Positions 34,641-47,100 of a stretch of DNA of 64,000 nucleotides are shown here, piece after piece (position 1 is the stretch's first letter; every line of letters starts with the position of its first letter). Position numbers and translations under genes: made by a program. The notes beneath the pieces are model-generated. The model was not told the DNA's origin, did not search any database, and worked only from the letters and a program-made list of their open reading frames with translations. Origin of the DNA: Neckera pumila. Taxonomy: Eukaryota; Streptophyta; Bryopsida; Hypnales; Neckeraceae. The stretch spans positions 18,880,975-18,944,974 of the forward strand of contig OZ018409.1 in NCBI GenBank assembly GCA_963969595.1, given 5' to 3'.

Positions 34641-35179
34641 ATCGCCGCGTTTCGCCACTTGGCAGGAATTGTGTCTGTAGAGACGACACGGACACCTTTC
34701 GTGTCAGTCCCTCTCTTGGTGTCGATTGGCGTTGAAAATGGACACGACCCTACCGACGACGGAGAATCTGGACTGGACTCGACTCGACTGCGATCATGCA
34801 GTTCTTGACAAAAACGTGCAAACTGCGGAGGAGTTTTTTTTTTTTTTTTTTTTTTGGCGGAGGAGTTTTTGACATTAAAAAAAACCAGAAGGGTGAAATG
34901 TGCAAATTGCGGATGAAACTTAAATTATTCATCTTGATCCTGGCACAATGTGGAGGCCTAAAATGGCTAAAAGTATTCTATAGATGGTATAGAATCCTTC
35001 TAAGTAAGACAAAAGTGTAGATGGACTCATCTTTGGAATTTGGTGTGAAAGAGTAAAGAGGTCTTGCATAGTAGTTTGACCTCAAATGTGTGTTCTTAGG
35101 ATTTTTTTAAGCATATGGTTCACCCACAATACCAAAAAGGATTATATTTGCCTAGCTTTTCAAGGTGAGACTTCTATAA
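34641..35179. other. Intergenic with a poly-T tract
   Basis: Holds a pure T run near 34834-34855 and short frames only. Confidence 0.4.
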
Positions 35180-35958
35180 TCCCAAGGCTTGTTTTAATCA
35201 AAAAAACACTCAAAATCGTCATTTCTATTGAAAAAGACATGAAAGTAGGATCATGGACTAGACTAATATAACTATATAAGAATTTCTAGAAAAAATTTCA
35301 GAACTTTTCACTATGTAGATTGCAAGATATTTGTGATTAAAGTGAAGAAACTATGCTTTTTTGCACCTTCTATGACTAGATTATATGATTTTGAATCTTC
35401 TTTACTTGAAATTTTTGTACTATACTTTTTGAATTTCTAATTTTTTATGAAGAAGAATTGAGCTAAGAGTTTGGGAAAAAAAAGTCAAAACAAATTTTTA
35501 ATTGCTCTAAGATAGAATTGAAAATCACTAATCCTACCAGTGAAATTGTTAAAGCAGCAAACTAAACTATATGGAATTTTTTTTTTATATTGTGAAAATC
35601 GAATTCAAAAATGAATCCTGTAAGTTATTTTTTGAATGAAATACTTAGATTGCCTCCAAAATAAGACTCTCCAAAACTTTCTCATCTTTAGTCCAAATGG
35701 AATGAATCAAATCTTTCCACGTAGGCAAAAATATTTTCTATGAGAATTTTTCCTTTAAAATTATTTTGAGATTTTGTAATTTTTTTGCACCACTTATAGA
35801 ACACCATTTTGAGCTTAGGGTGCCATAACTTTTGATCCTAGTTAAAAATTGAAATAAGAATCACATTCCCAAAGAGTTAATCACATTCAAAAATTGAGGT
35901 CATACGACTCTTTTCAAAATCCATTTTGTCATCCAAAAGGACTTTGAAACTTTACAGG
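35180..35958 (+). mobile_element. TTAA-family transposon, copy 5 (degenerate)
   Basis: The body resembles copies 1-3 in order, from CCCAAGGCTTG-like sequence at the left to the CATAACTTTTGATCC block and the right end. TTAA follows at 35959-35962. The left terminal repeat is not recognisable, so the start is approximate. Confidence 0.45.
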
Positions 35959-35962
35959 TTAA

Positions 35963-36620
35963 AGATAGTACATATATACAAACAACAACAATATTATCTT
36001 TGGAATATGTAGCAAATCAATGATTTCACCCATTGAAAATGGGATAATATATTGCCTAATATTTCTTTAAAAAACTGTGTCACTTTAAATTCAAAATTAT
36101 ATTACTCAAAATCCCTCTTTTGGAATGGACTGGCATGCTTATTTATTTTGATTACTATGATTATGATTATGATTTTGACACAAATGAATGAAAGTTCATT
36201 GCAAATAAAAAAACAAAGCACACCTCATCAACTTGGCATTGCCAATCCAAGAATGCTATTTCAATTATTTGGAGCAATATGAAATTCAAACTTCATGTGA
36301 GTGATGAAGTTATTTACATCCATGGGCATAGATGAAATACAATAAATTCAGATGAAATTTCAAGTATCCATTCAAAATATATACATTAATGCAAATTAAA
36401 GATAGCGTTGTCACATTGGGTGGGTCAAAGTCACTGAATGTGTTTGTCAGGTGGACAAATTGAAAGGCATAGACAAATGATTCTCCTACTTTAGATTTTA
36501 GGGCTTATAAATTTGCAAAATCAAAAAAGGTTCAACGATTTACCTTTACTAAATGACATGGCATAGGGTCTATAGACATGGGCACGTCTCAGGGCACGTG
36601 GCATTCCATGCTAGGAAAAT
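35963..36620. other. Intergenic, nothing recognised
   Basis: AT-rich with short frames only. Confidence 0.4.
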
Positions 36621-36850
36621 GGGCGCAGATGTTGTGGCAGGGTAGTAATGTATATTGACCGGGGTGTAGACTTTGTGGCGGAACAATGATACAAACGGTC
36701 TAGGGCGCGGATGTTGTGATAAGGCAGTAATGCATATTGATAGAGCATAGACATTGTGGTAGAAAAATGACGTAGACGGACTAGGTGTAGATGTTGTGAT
36801 AAGGCAATAATGCATATTAACTGAGGTGAAGACATTGAAATAGGGCATAT
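36621..36850. repeat. ~82-bp tandem repeat, 2.7 units
   Basis: Units start at 36621, 36703 and 36784, each opening GGGCGCAGATGTTGTG or a variant and containing AGTAATGCATATTGA. The last unit is incomplete. Confidence 0.75.
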
Positions 36851-37705
36851 AAAGTTTGGAGTGTGTACACTGTGAAACAAATATAACCATGGCTTTTTAT
36901 TTTGGCTTTTTGGTGCCAAATTGCACCAGAAAAAATAATCTGGCTATAAAATGGTACAAAAAATGACAAAAAACTTGGATGAAATCACCAAAAAAAATTC
37001 AAAGTAAAAAAAAATTGGATGAAATTGCAAGATTGTGGATGAAAACCAAATGATAGACATGTGATGTGTATATTTTTTATTTGATTTGGATGAATATTCA
37101 AATTTGAAGCATCACTACAAAATTTTATATTGCCACTATGGCACTTCTCAAAAAATGAAAAAAAAAGCCCTGAATACAACCCATAGGAGGCTTGACTTCC
37201 CTTGGGCCTTACAAATTCAATTTTGGTACAGGATTCTTCTTCTAAAGTCAAACAATGCTAAATTCTATTGTTAACAACTGAAATTTGCACGCTTTTTAAG
37301 ATGTTTATTCAGGTGAACATCCATTTTTAAATTTTTGATGTAGTGCGGAGTGTACATGTAATTGACAAGAATTTTCCATTGTCATAGTTTACAATACAAC
37401 ATTTGAAATCACAAAAATTGAAATTTTTTAAATTTTATTTTTTTTTCTACATGTGAAGCTTTGATTCATTCTATTTGGACTAAATATGAGAAAGTTATGG
37501 ACAATCTTGTTTTTTGGGCAATCTAAGCATCTTTTTGCAAAAATAACTTATAGAACTCATTATGAAATGCAATTTTTACAATTTATCAAAAAAATTGTTA
37601 GACAAGGTTAAGTTTGCTTGCTAAAACAATCTCACCGTTGGAATTATTTTGTTTCAATTCTATCTTAGAGCTATTAACGATGTAGTTTTTTGTTCAACTC
37701 TGTAT

Positions 37706-39243
37706 CACTACTAGAAAATCACTATCAAATCAACAAAAAATCAACTGATTTCTGTTGTTTTGGATATTGCAATGACCGTTTTCACTGAATTTTGATCTTT
37801 ATGTAAATAAAAAGAATGGCTATCAGGTTTTTGTTGATTTGAATAGTACAATGACCAAATCAACAGAACTTTAGAGAATATAGATTCTTTTTAGAATCTT
37901 TTTAGAAAATTTTAGAGTCTTTTGGAATCTTCTAGAATCTTTAGACTCTATTTAGTACATTCATAATATTTTGAAGTTGTATTATAGCAATAGGACAAGG
38001 AGCACATTGATGCCAAATAATTAATAAATTAATCCTTAAAGCCATGAAGCATGATTTCAAACTATCTTTTACTTTGGAGCAAGCCCTTTCCAATGCAATA
38101 TTTATTGAATACAATTCTTGTGAACTTTTTACCCAAATTGTATTTTACTACTAACTCAATGCTTGAAAATTTTAGTATAGACAATCTTAGTAAAATAGTT
38201 AAAATTATCTATTTGAAATGTACTTATAACTATCTTAGGAACCCAACATGCAGTTTTTTAATTTTTATTGCATTGGGACCAATCCAAGTTGCAATTAAAA
38301 AACTATCAATGTCTAAAAAGGTCATTTCTTTTTGTACGGGCAGTTTGAGGCAACCATGACAAATTGATCCAATTGGTTTAAAATTCTTCATAGATACTCT
38401 TAACAAGATTGTTCACATAATTCCTAAAGTTGAGAGGCATACAAGTACACGATTTTAACTTACAAACATTTAGAACAAGGTTTTTCATTTTGGGCAACGT
38501 TCAAAACATCACAATTGAAATTCTATGTACAATGGAAATATTTTATTTGAAGTTATTCATTCACAATTTGGATGTTTTTAAACTCAGCAGACTTTGAAGG
38601 CCATTTTGGTAGAGTAAAATAACTTTTTTTATAAAACTTTGAACTAAGAAAAGTTGAAAAATGAATCTATTTTGCACTTCCAAAAGATCCATTTGTGAAT
38701 TCAAAATCACAAATGGATCAATTTGTCCATAACATTGATTGAAGATTCAAGATCACAAACAAATTTTTGGAAGTGAAAAGTAGCTTCATTTTCCATTTTT
38801 CCAACTTTTATAAGTTCAAACTTTTTTGAAAAAAGTTATTCTACTATGCAAAAAAGATTGTCAAAGTTTGCTAAGTTTAAATATTCCAAATTAGAATTGG
38901 ATAAATAAAATATAATCACTCATGTATACATATAATTTTAATGGTGGTTTCTTGGTGGAGGCATTAGGCTTTTAGCCATGAGGTTGTGAATTTGAACCTT
39001 GTGGTTGATGGTGGGATGATTCAAATTGCCCTAAATTTCCAGGCAATAGGAAATTTTTTTGTTTGTTGCCCAAAAATTTCAAGCAATGAAAAATTTTGAT
39101 TTTTTTTTGTTTCCCTAAATTTGACCAAATCAACAGAAAAAATCAGCAAATTTCAATGTAATCTTGATTAGGACAACGTGACTAAAACAACAAATGCAAA
39201 CAATAATTTTTGGTTGTTTTGGTCACAAATTTTTCTGCAAGTG
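37706..39243. mobile_element. CACTA transposon 1 (non-autonomous, 1538 bp)
   Basis: Starts CACTACTAGAAAATCAC and ends TTTTTCTGCAAGTG, inverted CACTTGCAGAAAAA. Both sides carry TAT (37703-37705, 39244-39246), the 3-bp duplication expected for the CACTA (En/Spm) superfamily. The interior has a foldback (38581-38880) and a tRNA-like stretch (about 38948-39005) but no transposase frame. The host TTAA element resumes on both sides, confirming the boundaries. Confidence 0.75.
38581..38880. repeat. Foldback inside CACTA 1
   Basis: The left arm (CAGCAGACTTTGAAGGCC...) and the right arm (inverse TTAGCAAACTTTGACAATC...) pair over about 130 bp. A related foldback is at 55671-56016 inside CACTA 2. Confidence 0.65.
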
Positions 39244-40079
39244 TATGGACCTATTTTTGTTTAACAATTTTTGAAAAAATGAAAATCAAGTGTTTTTTTT
39301 TGGGTTTGCTAACTTTGCTTTCTCAACTTTCAACTCAATTCTTCAACATAAAAAACTTTAAGTCAAAATTTTTAGTGCAAAAATTTTAAATTAAAAAGGT
39401 TCGAAGGCCAAAAATTCTAATTGAACAAATTGCAAAAAAACTTATTTTCTTCAATTTAAATGGAAGTATCTTACAATCTACGCAATCAAAGTATCTTAGA
39501 TTTTTTTCACACTTTTTTATAATGGTCTAGTATAAGATTCCACAATTAGATATGAAAAAGAAAACAATTTTAAAAACATGTTTGCTTTTTGAGCTTTGTA
39601 ATAGAGATTGAAGTTTTGAATTTTTTTTGATGAAAAACAAGCCTTGGTCCTTAGGACTTTGGAGGTTAACCAATAACTCATACAGTATCCAAAAGACTGA
39701 TTTCCATAGTAATCATCATATCTTTTAACCTCATAAAGATGCTGTAAATTTGAAGGGCCTAAAGAATGACTTCACTATTACTTGTACATAGAAATAAAGA
39801 ATGCAACTGTTGGTCCAATGAGTGGAGTACTTTGGTAACTATCGTGGTCATGGGGGCCAAATCTTTCCAAGGTTATCCCATAAACAACGCTATGGATGTT
39901 TTGTATTCGATAGATGACAAAAAACTCTTTTGTGTAATACAAAAGTGCAACTATTCATCCTCGGAAATTTTATTGTAAAAAGGAGAGGTCTTCTAGAGTA
40001 GCTTGACTTCCAATGAGTGCTTTTGCACCCTCACGGTAACCAAAGGGATGATTTCTGCGGTCACCAGTCCGTCCTTCGA

Positions 40080-41798
40080 GGGTTAACTTTGAATGTACGC
40101 TCGTTGATTGGATAACTGGAGGCCGGAGTCACTGTAGTCTTTGAGAATGGATCGCTCTCAGAGCTCCCCCTATTACCGCAACGGAAGCAAATTCGTTTGG
40201 TGGTAGACATGCTCACTTAGCTCGACGCGAACTTACCATGATGAGCACCATCACATGTGCAGAAAACCTGGGTCCGCGTCTGAACTTACTTGCGTCTGTC
40301 TAGCTTGCGAGCTTCACGCGTTTCCGAAACTTACAGAGTTTCAGAGTCTGACCAATGCAACTTTCATGTTAACCCAAAAGCCTCCCGACAGAAATTCAGA
40401 GAACACCTCTCCTGAGGGGCTCACAGTCAAATTGTACGATTCAACTACGCAATTCAATTCAATTCAATTCAATTCAATTCAATTCAATTGCTATGAAAGC
40501 TAGCTAGCCAGCGTCCCATAAATTCTTAGTTTCCATTCCAGGTACTTTCCTCAATTCAATGAATCCGGCCTCATCAAGCTTGTTTCGTGGCAGTTCGGAT
40601 TACAGGCTTTGCAGCATCTCACGGACAAGTCCCATTGCAGGGAATTGCATTGAATTGAATCACATATCCGGCCACGTACCTGGGAAGCTAGTGAACTTAA
40701 TTTGTCGATCTAGCTAGCTGTGTGAACTTGAATGGGTTCAAGTTACCAATTGTCGTGGAGTTCTTCTCTCACGTGCAATCACGCCTATCGATGACGAGAC
40801 CAGGAGAACTCGATCGATCCCAGGACAGTTACCCGAACGTTGACTTAAGGAACGGAAGCTCCTGACTGCTAGGGCTCCTACCTGCCGACTGGTGCCGACT
40901 GATCGTGTAAACGCAAGTTCGAAGACTGACTTTCATTCAGCAAGTAGCTAGAAGCCCTTTCAAGGCCTGGACTGGCATGTGCGCATTTTTTTCAAGGGAA
41001 AGAGGCACTCGTGAGCAGGAATACATTCCAGTCAGCGGCCATGCCACTTGTACAGCTTGAAGCATTTGATTCTTCACTGTCGATCATCCTGGAATTAAAG
41101 AAGATCCGTAACAGAAACCATAATTCTACTTCACGTTGACTCTCATGACCACCAACCACCAAGACTGTGTGCTCAAAGTTCTAATTTTTCAGTAGAAATT
41201 TCTCGTACCATATCCAAGAGCTCTGAGTGACCTAGCTAAAGAGCGTTCAACTGAGCTGGCTCTCGATCGACGTACTCCAATTCTAGACCTGTTTGAATTA
41301 TTCCACGAGAATTCTAGGTACTGTGATCTCCTGCCAAATAATTACGTCTATACGCAAAGCTGAAGTTGAACCGATAGTCAACACCACAAACGACACACGA
41401 ATTCTGTCGTGATTCATTCGAACCCGATAACTTCGTGTGAAAGGAGCTAGTGCAGGCTCAAGACAGAATATGCAGATTCATGAGGATTGCTTGTTGCAAT
41501 CTAGCCTGTGTCAAATTGTTAGCAAAACGCTAGTGTCGTCGTGATGACCAGATTGGGTATATATTCATGTTCCCACTTTCACAAGTTCTATCTGCACAAC
41601 GCAACTTTCATTGGTTGTTCCTGCTGCTTTCATGCTGGTGTTCGAATTCTCCCTGTCCATTGCGCGGCTACTTGGAGCTTCGATCGAATTCCAGCCTTCA
41701 CAGCTTCCTGCAGCTGCAAGTTGCTGGAATTTTGCGTAATCAATTTGGCTCGTGACGACTGACGACGGAGGATTTCAGAATTGCGGCATAAATTGGTC
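40080..41798 (+). other. Gene-like upstream region with (AATTC)n microsatellite
   Basis: Composition changes here from AT-rich repeats to mixed sequence rich in GAACTT, AGCTAGCT and TCGATCG words, like that around the K+ channel. A pentamer microsatellite (AATTC, eight units) occupies 40451-40490. The stretch could be leader or promoter for the ORF at 41799. No exon could be assigned with confidence. Confidence 0.35.
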
Positions 41799-42119
41799 AT
41801 GGAGTCTCCAATCCTCCACAATTGGTTTCCTCTCACTCACCCTGATCCCACTCCCGGCCGTCCCGGGGAGCACCACTGTATTGGGGCACAGTGTCCACAC
41901 CCACAATGCAACCGGAGGACAGTTGTCTCGCATCCAACCCCGAATCATTTCTACTTGGGACCATACTGCCGCAACTGCAACACAGACTTGGCGTTCTTCA
42001 TTGCCAGTGCAATTCATTGCGGTAATGAGTCTCTTGAATTTCCCACCTCTTCAACCGAGCCTGAGCCTCCTCACCAATGCAGAGAGTTCCCTTGCAAGCA
42101 CTGTGGAAAGTCAATGTAA
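41799..42119 (+). CDS. Candidate small Cys/His-rich protein, 106 aa
   Basis: ATG 41799 has a favourable plant context (GGTCATGG) and opens MESPILHNWFPLTHPDPTPG. The protein carries spaced Cys/His: C-x4-C-x4-C in HHCIGAQCPHPQCNRR, then YCRNC, then IHC, and finally C-x4-C-x2-C in QCREFPCKHC near the C-terminus. Such pairs could bind two zinc ions. I do not recognise the family. A longer frame (41752-42219, non-ATG start) overlaps in another phase and looks non-coding by composition. It could also be one exon of a larger gene, or non-coding RNA. Confidence 0.35.
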   Translation: MESPILHNWFPLTHPDPTPGRPGEHHCIGAQCPHPQCNRRTVVSHPTPNHFYLGPYCRNCNTDLAFFIASAIHCGNESLEFPTSSTEPEPPHQCREFPCKHCGKSM

Positions 42120-42607
42120 CAGTCTAGAGATGGAGGATGTCAAAACAATGGTTTTGCAGCTTTCATCCATGGCCGCATCGGAATGCCCTCTAGTAGTGAC
42201 GTTGCCGAAACATTCATAGCCAATGGTGCAATTTTTTTACTGAGCAGTGGTCTGCTGAACAATTGCAGTCACTTTACTCCATCAAGTTACTTATTATTAG
42301 ATGATGGAAGTACGTTCAGGTGTTCCCCCATGTAGCTAGCATAGCGTAGCAGCATTCTACAACTGGCTCCATTTGCCGCAATTCATCTTAGATATTATTA
42401 TTATTATTACTCAGTATAGAATTCAGTATAGTTTCTATTCCTTTGATCTAATTGTATTGGTGAGATCATTTCAACGAGGATAATAACGAAATTCTTTGAA
42501 TTTGCTGCTCTGTTAGTACAACTGGCCGAGTTGAGATGTCAGCGGTCGTCGTGCTCAATTTGCAGTTAAAATGCTGTAGTATTGTAATGAACCAATATTT
42601 TGTTATA

Positions 42608-42762
42608 ATGGCAATATCCTTCCGCCATTTTTCCATCTATTTCCTAGGACTGGTATAGACTTCAGACCATATGGTCTAAAATGTAGGACTGGTTTACATT
42701 TCAGACCACATGGTCTAAACCTACAACTGCCAAGTTTGTGGAATATTGCCATTCTAATGAAT
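42608..42762. repeat. Small inverted-repeat element with duplicated palindromes
   Basis: AATGGCAATATCC at the left and GGAATATTGCCATT at the right are inverted repeats. Between them lie two tandem ~38-bp units (from 42645 and 42684), each opening TAGGACTGG and containing AGACCATATGGTCT or AGACCACATGGTCT, the first a perfect 14-bp palindrome. Confidence 0.55.
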
Positions 42763-44168
42763 GTTATTGTGTTGTGCATGCATGCCCTTGATTATATTCA
42801 CAACAGATCGAGAACAAAACTGTCATTAAATGATATATTGGTGTCTGTGGGATACTAAATCGGTTTTGTATGGAAAATGTTACTGAAGTGATTGGGCTCT
42901 TTAGTGTGCCTGAGGTGTAATTTATGGTTTTCAATGAAGAGAGAAAGCTAAAACTTTTAACATCGGTGAATCCATATAATACGACTTTTGACTCATTGAA
43001 AATCAGGCTTTGAGACTAGTCTCGTTAGAAGAGCATTGAAATGCACATCAAGTAGCTAGACCTAAGAATCTTTGGATTTGACCTTCAGATGATCAACTTT
43101 GTTGAATTTCAAAGTTCTTGGGTTTAAGTTAAACAGCGACCCACCTTTACCGTAAGTTCGCAGTGATGTCTGTTGAGCTGTCCCACCAAATTAAATCAAA
43201 CAAGTTTATGGAGTCTTGTGTATATTTTTTTGAAGTTCTTTATTTATGGTTGGTGTGTATCTAGTTGGAGTATGTTTTGAATAAAATTAAAAGTTCTTAA
43301 ACTATCGAGAAAGTAGTCTGTGACCCTGGAAGGATGTGGTCCTATCACCAACTGGAGGTCAACAGTACGGTATTCAGATTTCTGTCAAAATCATTGTTAG
43401 GACATGTAATTAATTTGATTAAATTATGTCGTGGGATGGCTTGGCTCATAAATTGCAATCACTTACGAATTTTAATGATCGTCAGGGACGGGCTTCACCC
43501 TTAAAAAAACATTATCAATACCTCAACCATTTGAAATTGATTTTGCACTTACCTCAATACCACATAAGATATGCTTGAATTGAACAAAAATCAAATTTAG
43601 ATGTATCCATTTATATTATGTATGAGGATTTTGCATTACATTCAAGTCCCAAGTTATGCACTCTTACATTTAACAAAAAACAAATAATGTAGACGAGAGC
43701 GTTCATACTACATCCCAAATTTCAATTCTCCTAGAAAATTAATTAAGAGACTTAGTTTCAACTAATATTTTGCACAAATCGTGTGGATTAAAGCAAACAA
43801 ATAATATATTTATTTCATGTACTCATTTATATACACTCATTGCCAAATCAGCCTACCTCACTTGGTTCTCTCCAGTTCACCACACAGGCACACAGCCAAA
43901 TTGCAAAATCCTCTGAATCACTAATGCCTTAAAAAAAATATATTGACGGAAATTCAAATTCAAATTTCCAAAAGGAATAGGGTTGGCTTCCGTATTAGAA
44001 AACCAGTCATGGAGTGGGAGGCCAAAATAATTATCGGACATGCTCCTCTCTTCCAAACCAAACCAAGACCATCAGATCACGAAGATCTACATACTCTGTG
44101 AGAGCACAGGGATGACTAGACTCTAGAAGCACAATGTTACATGTGATGGTGAGAGCAACAAGCGAGGG
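42763..44168. other. Intergenic / 3' flank of the K+ channel gene
   Basis: AT-rich, without a supported gene. The part nearest 44168 is expected to contain the 3' UTR of the minus-strand channel gene. Confidence 0.4.
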
Positions 44169-47100
44169 CTATGTGTCTGCTAAAGTGACTCCGTTCTCAG
44201 TGGACAAAGCTGTGATAATCGATTGCAATTTTACAATCAACTCTTCCGTATCAAAACCTGCATCCAAAGAAAACAGAACCACATCGTAAATAGCCAGTCA
44301 CACGCAATTGACCTCACTCCCGAGCTAGGTGCATGGAGAAGTAAACATCTTTCGACACCTTCAATCCTCGCAGCCAAAATTTCAATCTCCATCCGAGCAG
44401 CAGTCAGTTACTCTTTGGATTTCTGAATTCCTTCCTTACAACAAGCAGTGTTTTTGAGGTGGCTACCGAGAATAATTGTCACCTACTTGTCAAATCAAGC
44501 AGTGTTATTATTTGAGGAGGCTACCAAAAGTGTCAGATAACAATAGCAGATAGATGGTAAGTCTTGTGTAGATCGGCCAACAGTAACGCTCACCTTGTGG
44601 TTCAAGCTGTTCTTGGGTCTCGGGAATCACATACAAATGATCGTTGTCTCTGATCACCGTGACATCGTCAACTTCCGCTGCTTCCTTATTCAGCACTCTC
44701 GTTGCCTGATTCTGGAACTTCGTGTCTGCAATCCAAAAATTTAACATGAGCATCGGCCACTTTAGACTGCACAGGTCGGAGTATCAAGCTTAGAAGAATA
44801 CATTACATATACGACACATTATGACGCAATTGAGGATACAAGAGTCTAATTGAGTGCAACGTCAACAAGTTGTTCGTACCACATAAGCCCCTTAAAACAT
44901 AGCCACCCACGCTTTTTTAGGAGCTAAATATTTGAAACAATCTCGTTTGCTTTGTCCTCAATTCATACAACTTGTAGCATTGTTTACATTTGTTGCTATT
45001 TTCATTGGTGGCTATGCCAGATTAAGTATTGTATGAGATACACAACAGCCTGTGGCGGGCACATATCACCACTTCATCAGTCTGCGACTCAAAGTGACAT
45101 GCACCTACTAGAAGCCGTAGCATACAACATTTTATACACAAATCTACACCATATACAAAATTGCTGTGACAGAGCTGGAGGGTACGAAGAGCCGCAGCTA
45201 CTCACTTGCAACTTGAAGGAGCTCATCCATGGACTTGGGCAGGATGACGAGCTTCCCCACTCCGGAAGCTGACAGCACGTCGTCTCGGCTCTTTGGATGG
45301 AACGGGTGAAGAGTGACACGCTTCGGCGCCACCGGAGCTTCATGGACAGCAGACTGCGCCGTTCCATTGGACTCTGCGTCTACGCTCCTCCTCCGACCCC
45401 AAGGGTTGATGTTCAGCTGCTGCAACGCCTTGTGTCCCAATGCGCCCGCCCGCCGCCCTCGCGTCGACTGCTTCTGCATCAATGTGTTGATGGCCGGGTG
45501 TTTCTGGGAGCTTCGACTCAGGGCCGTTCTTTTAGCCCGCACTGGCGAATCAGGCTGCACATGAACTACCTTACAGCATAAATTCCCGTTCTGTCTCTAC
45601 ACATTTGTTTAAATCTAGCAAACTGAGAACTTAGAGCATCTCTGTACTTAGATATTTTTTCTCAGATTGTCTCAGTTTTCAACAGTTCTATATGTATATA
45701 TGTATGTACGTATTTTAACTCAGAGTTCTCTATTATCTGAAGTGGAGATGCTCTAAGTAGTCACAGTTCTCTGTTTAACCAACATGAAGGAAAGTGATCA
45801 GTATAGAGCTCTGGACATATCATTAAAGGTACAAGTAACAAGTGCCAAACTCTCTTAAGATCAAATTGTTTTCTGACTCAATGTATTGGATGATTTCTTA
45901 AGCAATCACTTAAAGCGGGAGGTCGTAGACCACCACTGTAAGTGACAGGGGACAACTCGATTTCCATAAAAAGATGAGTGGCCATCAACCAGTTTAGCCA
46001 AGTCATGCGTACAACCAACTTGCAAAATTGAAGGCTCACCGAGTGTTGATTGGAAGAGATTATTTGCTGTTGGTGACAGGGGACCGGTGAGTCAATGGAG
46101 ACGGGATCAGGTCCCTAGATGTTTTAGTATCCTTTACATTAGAGTAACTTCAAGTTTTATGTCCACTATAATGAAACAAGAGCACCCGATTCAGAAAAAA
46201 ATTCTCCCATGCAGAAGGGGTGAAAGAAAAGTCGCGGTGGAGTGATGATCACCTGAAATATCTGAAACTCAACACTGAGTGTTTTCTTCAATCGTGTTAA
46301 AGAAGGCGAATCTTTAGAGATGTCATTCCCACTGCCATACGGCGTTGCAGGGAGTATGGAGTCCTTGAGTTCTTCCCTCACCACTGAGTTTGTTTCCACT
46401 CCACTTGCGTACGACCGTAATACCGTTGCCAAGTCCGGGTTATCAACGTTCTGTTCCGCAAGTTGCAGAGGAGTCGGGAGGCCATTGCTCGCTTTGTTAG
46501 GATTGGCGCCTTTCGACAGCAGAAACTTCACCATGGACACGAGGCCATGCAACACCGCGACGTGGAGAGGGGTGAGGCCCTCGCCGTCGGTCTCGTCGAT
46601 GTCGGCACCGTACATGAGAAAGTCTTGGATGAGACCGAGGTTGCTATCTTGCACGGCTTGGCCCAGGAGCTGCCCCTTGTCCGCGTTTTGCAATGTGGCG
46701 CCATTCTCCCACAAGATCTTCACTGTGGCAGGGTCGCGGGCGATGAGCGCCTCCACTAGCGGGACTTTCCCGTCCACATCTGCACCAAGCTCAGATCGAA
46801 CACGGTCACACATAAATTAGAGACTATTACATCCAAATTTAACCAACATGTGAAACTGTGCTTTGACTAAGAGATCCACAGAATTTCTCGAGAGATCACG
46901 TTAGGTACAAGAGCCAAACTCATCGTGATCAAGTTGTTTTATCACTCAAGTGTGAAGATTTTTTTCTACAATCATTCAAAGTGGGACGCAGTAGACCACA
47001 TTTGAAGGGAGTAGCAGGACAAGCCCTGATTTCCGTTCCAAGATGAGTGGCCATGGACAAAGTCATGCATACATAACTACACGCAACTTGCTAACTGGAG

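Larger units (their letters stand above)
37400..39665 (-). mobile_element. TTAA-family transposon, copy 6 (truncated, split by CACTA)
   Basis: The right end GCCTTGGTCCTTAGGACTTT is followed by TTAA (39666-39669). The inverse of the copy 1 body continues leftwards to 39247, stops at the CACTA insertion, and resumes from 37705 down to about 37400. The last ~300 bp of the element are missing. Confidence 0.55.

Noticed and set aside
35180..35958. Treating copy 5 as an intact TTAA element
   Set aside because: The left terminal repeat and left TTAA cannot be recognised; only body similarity and the right TTAA remain.
41752..42219. 155-codon plus-strand ORF overlapping the Cys/His-rich ORF
   Set aside because: It begins at a non-ATG codon, has a Ser/Thr/Leu-rich, non-specific composition and no motif. 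The other frame has ordered Cys/His.
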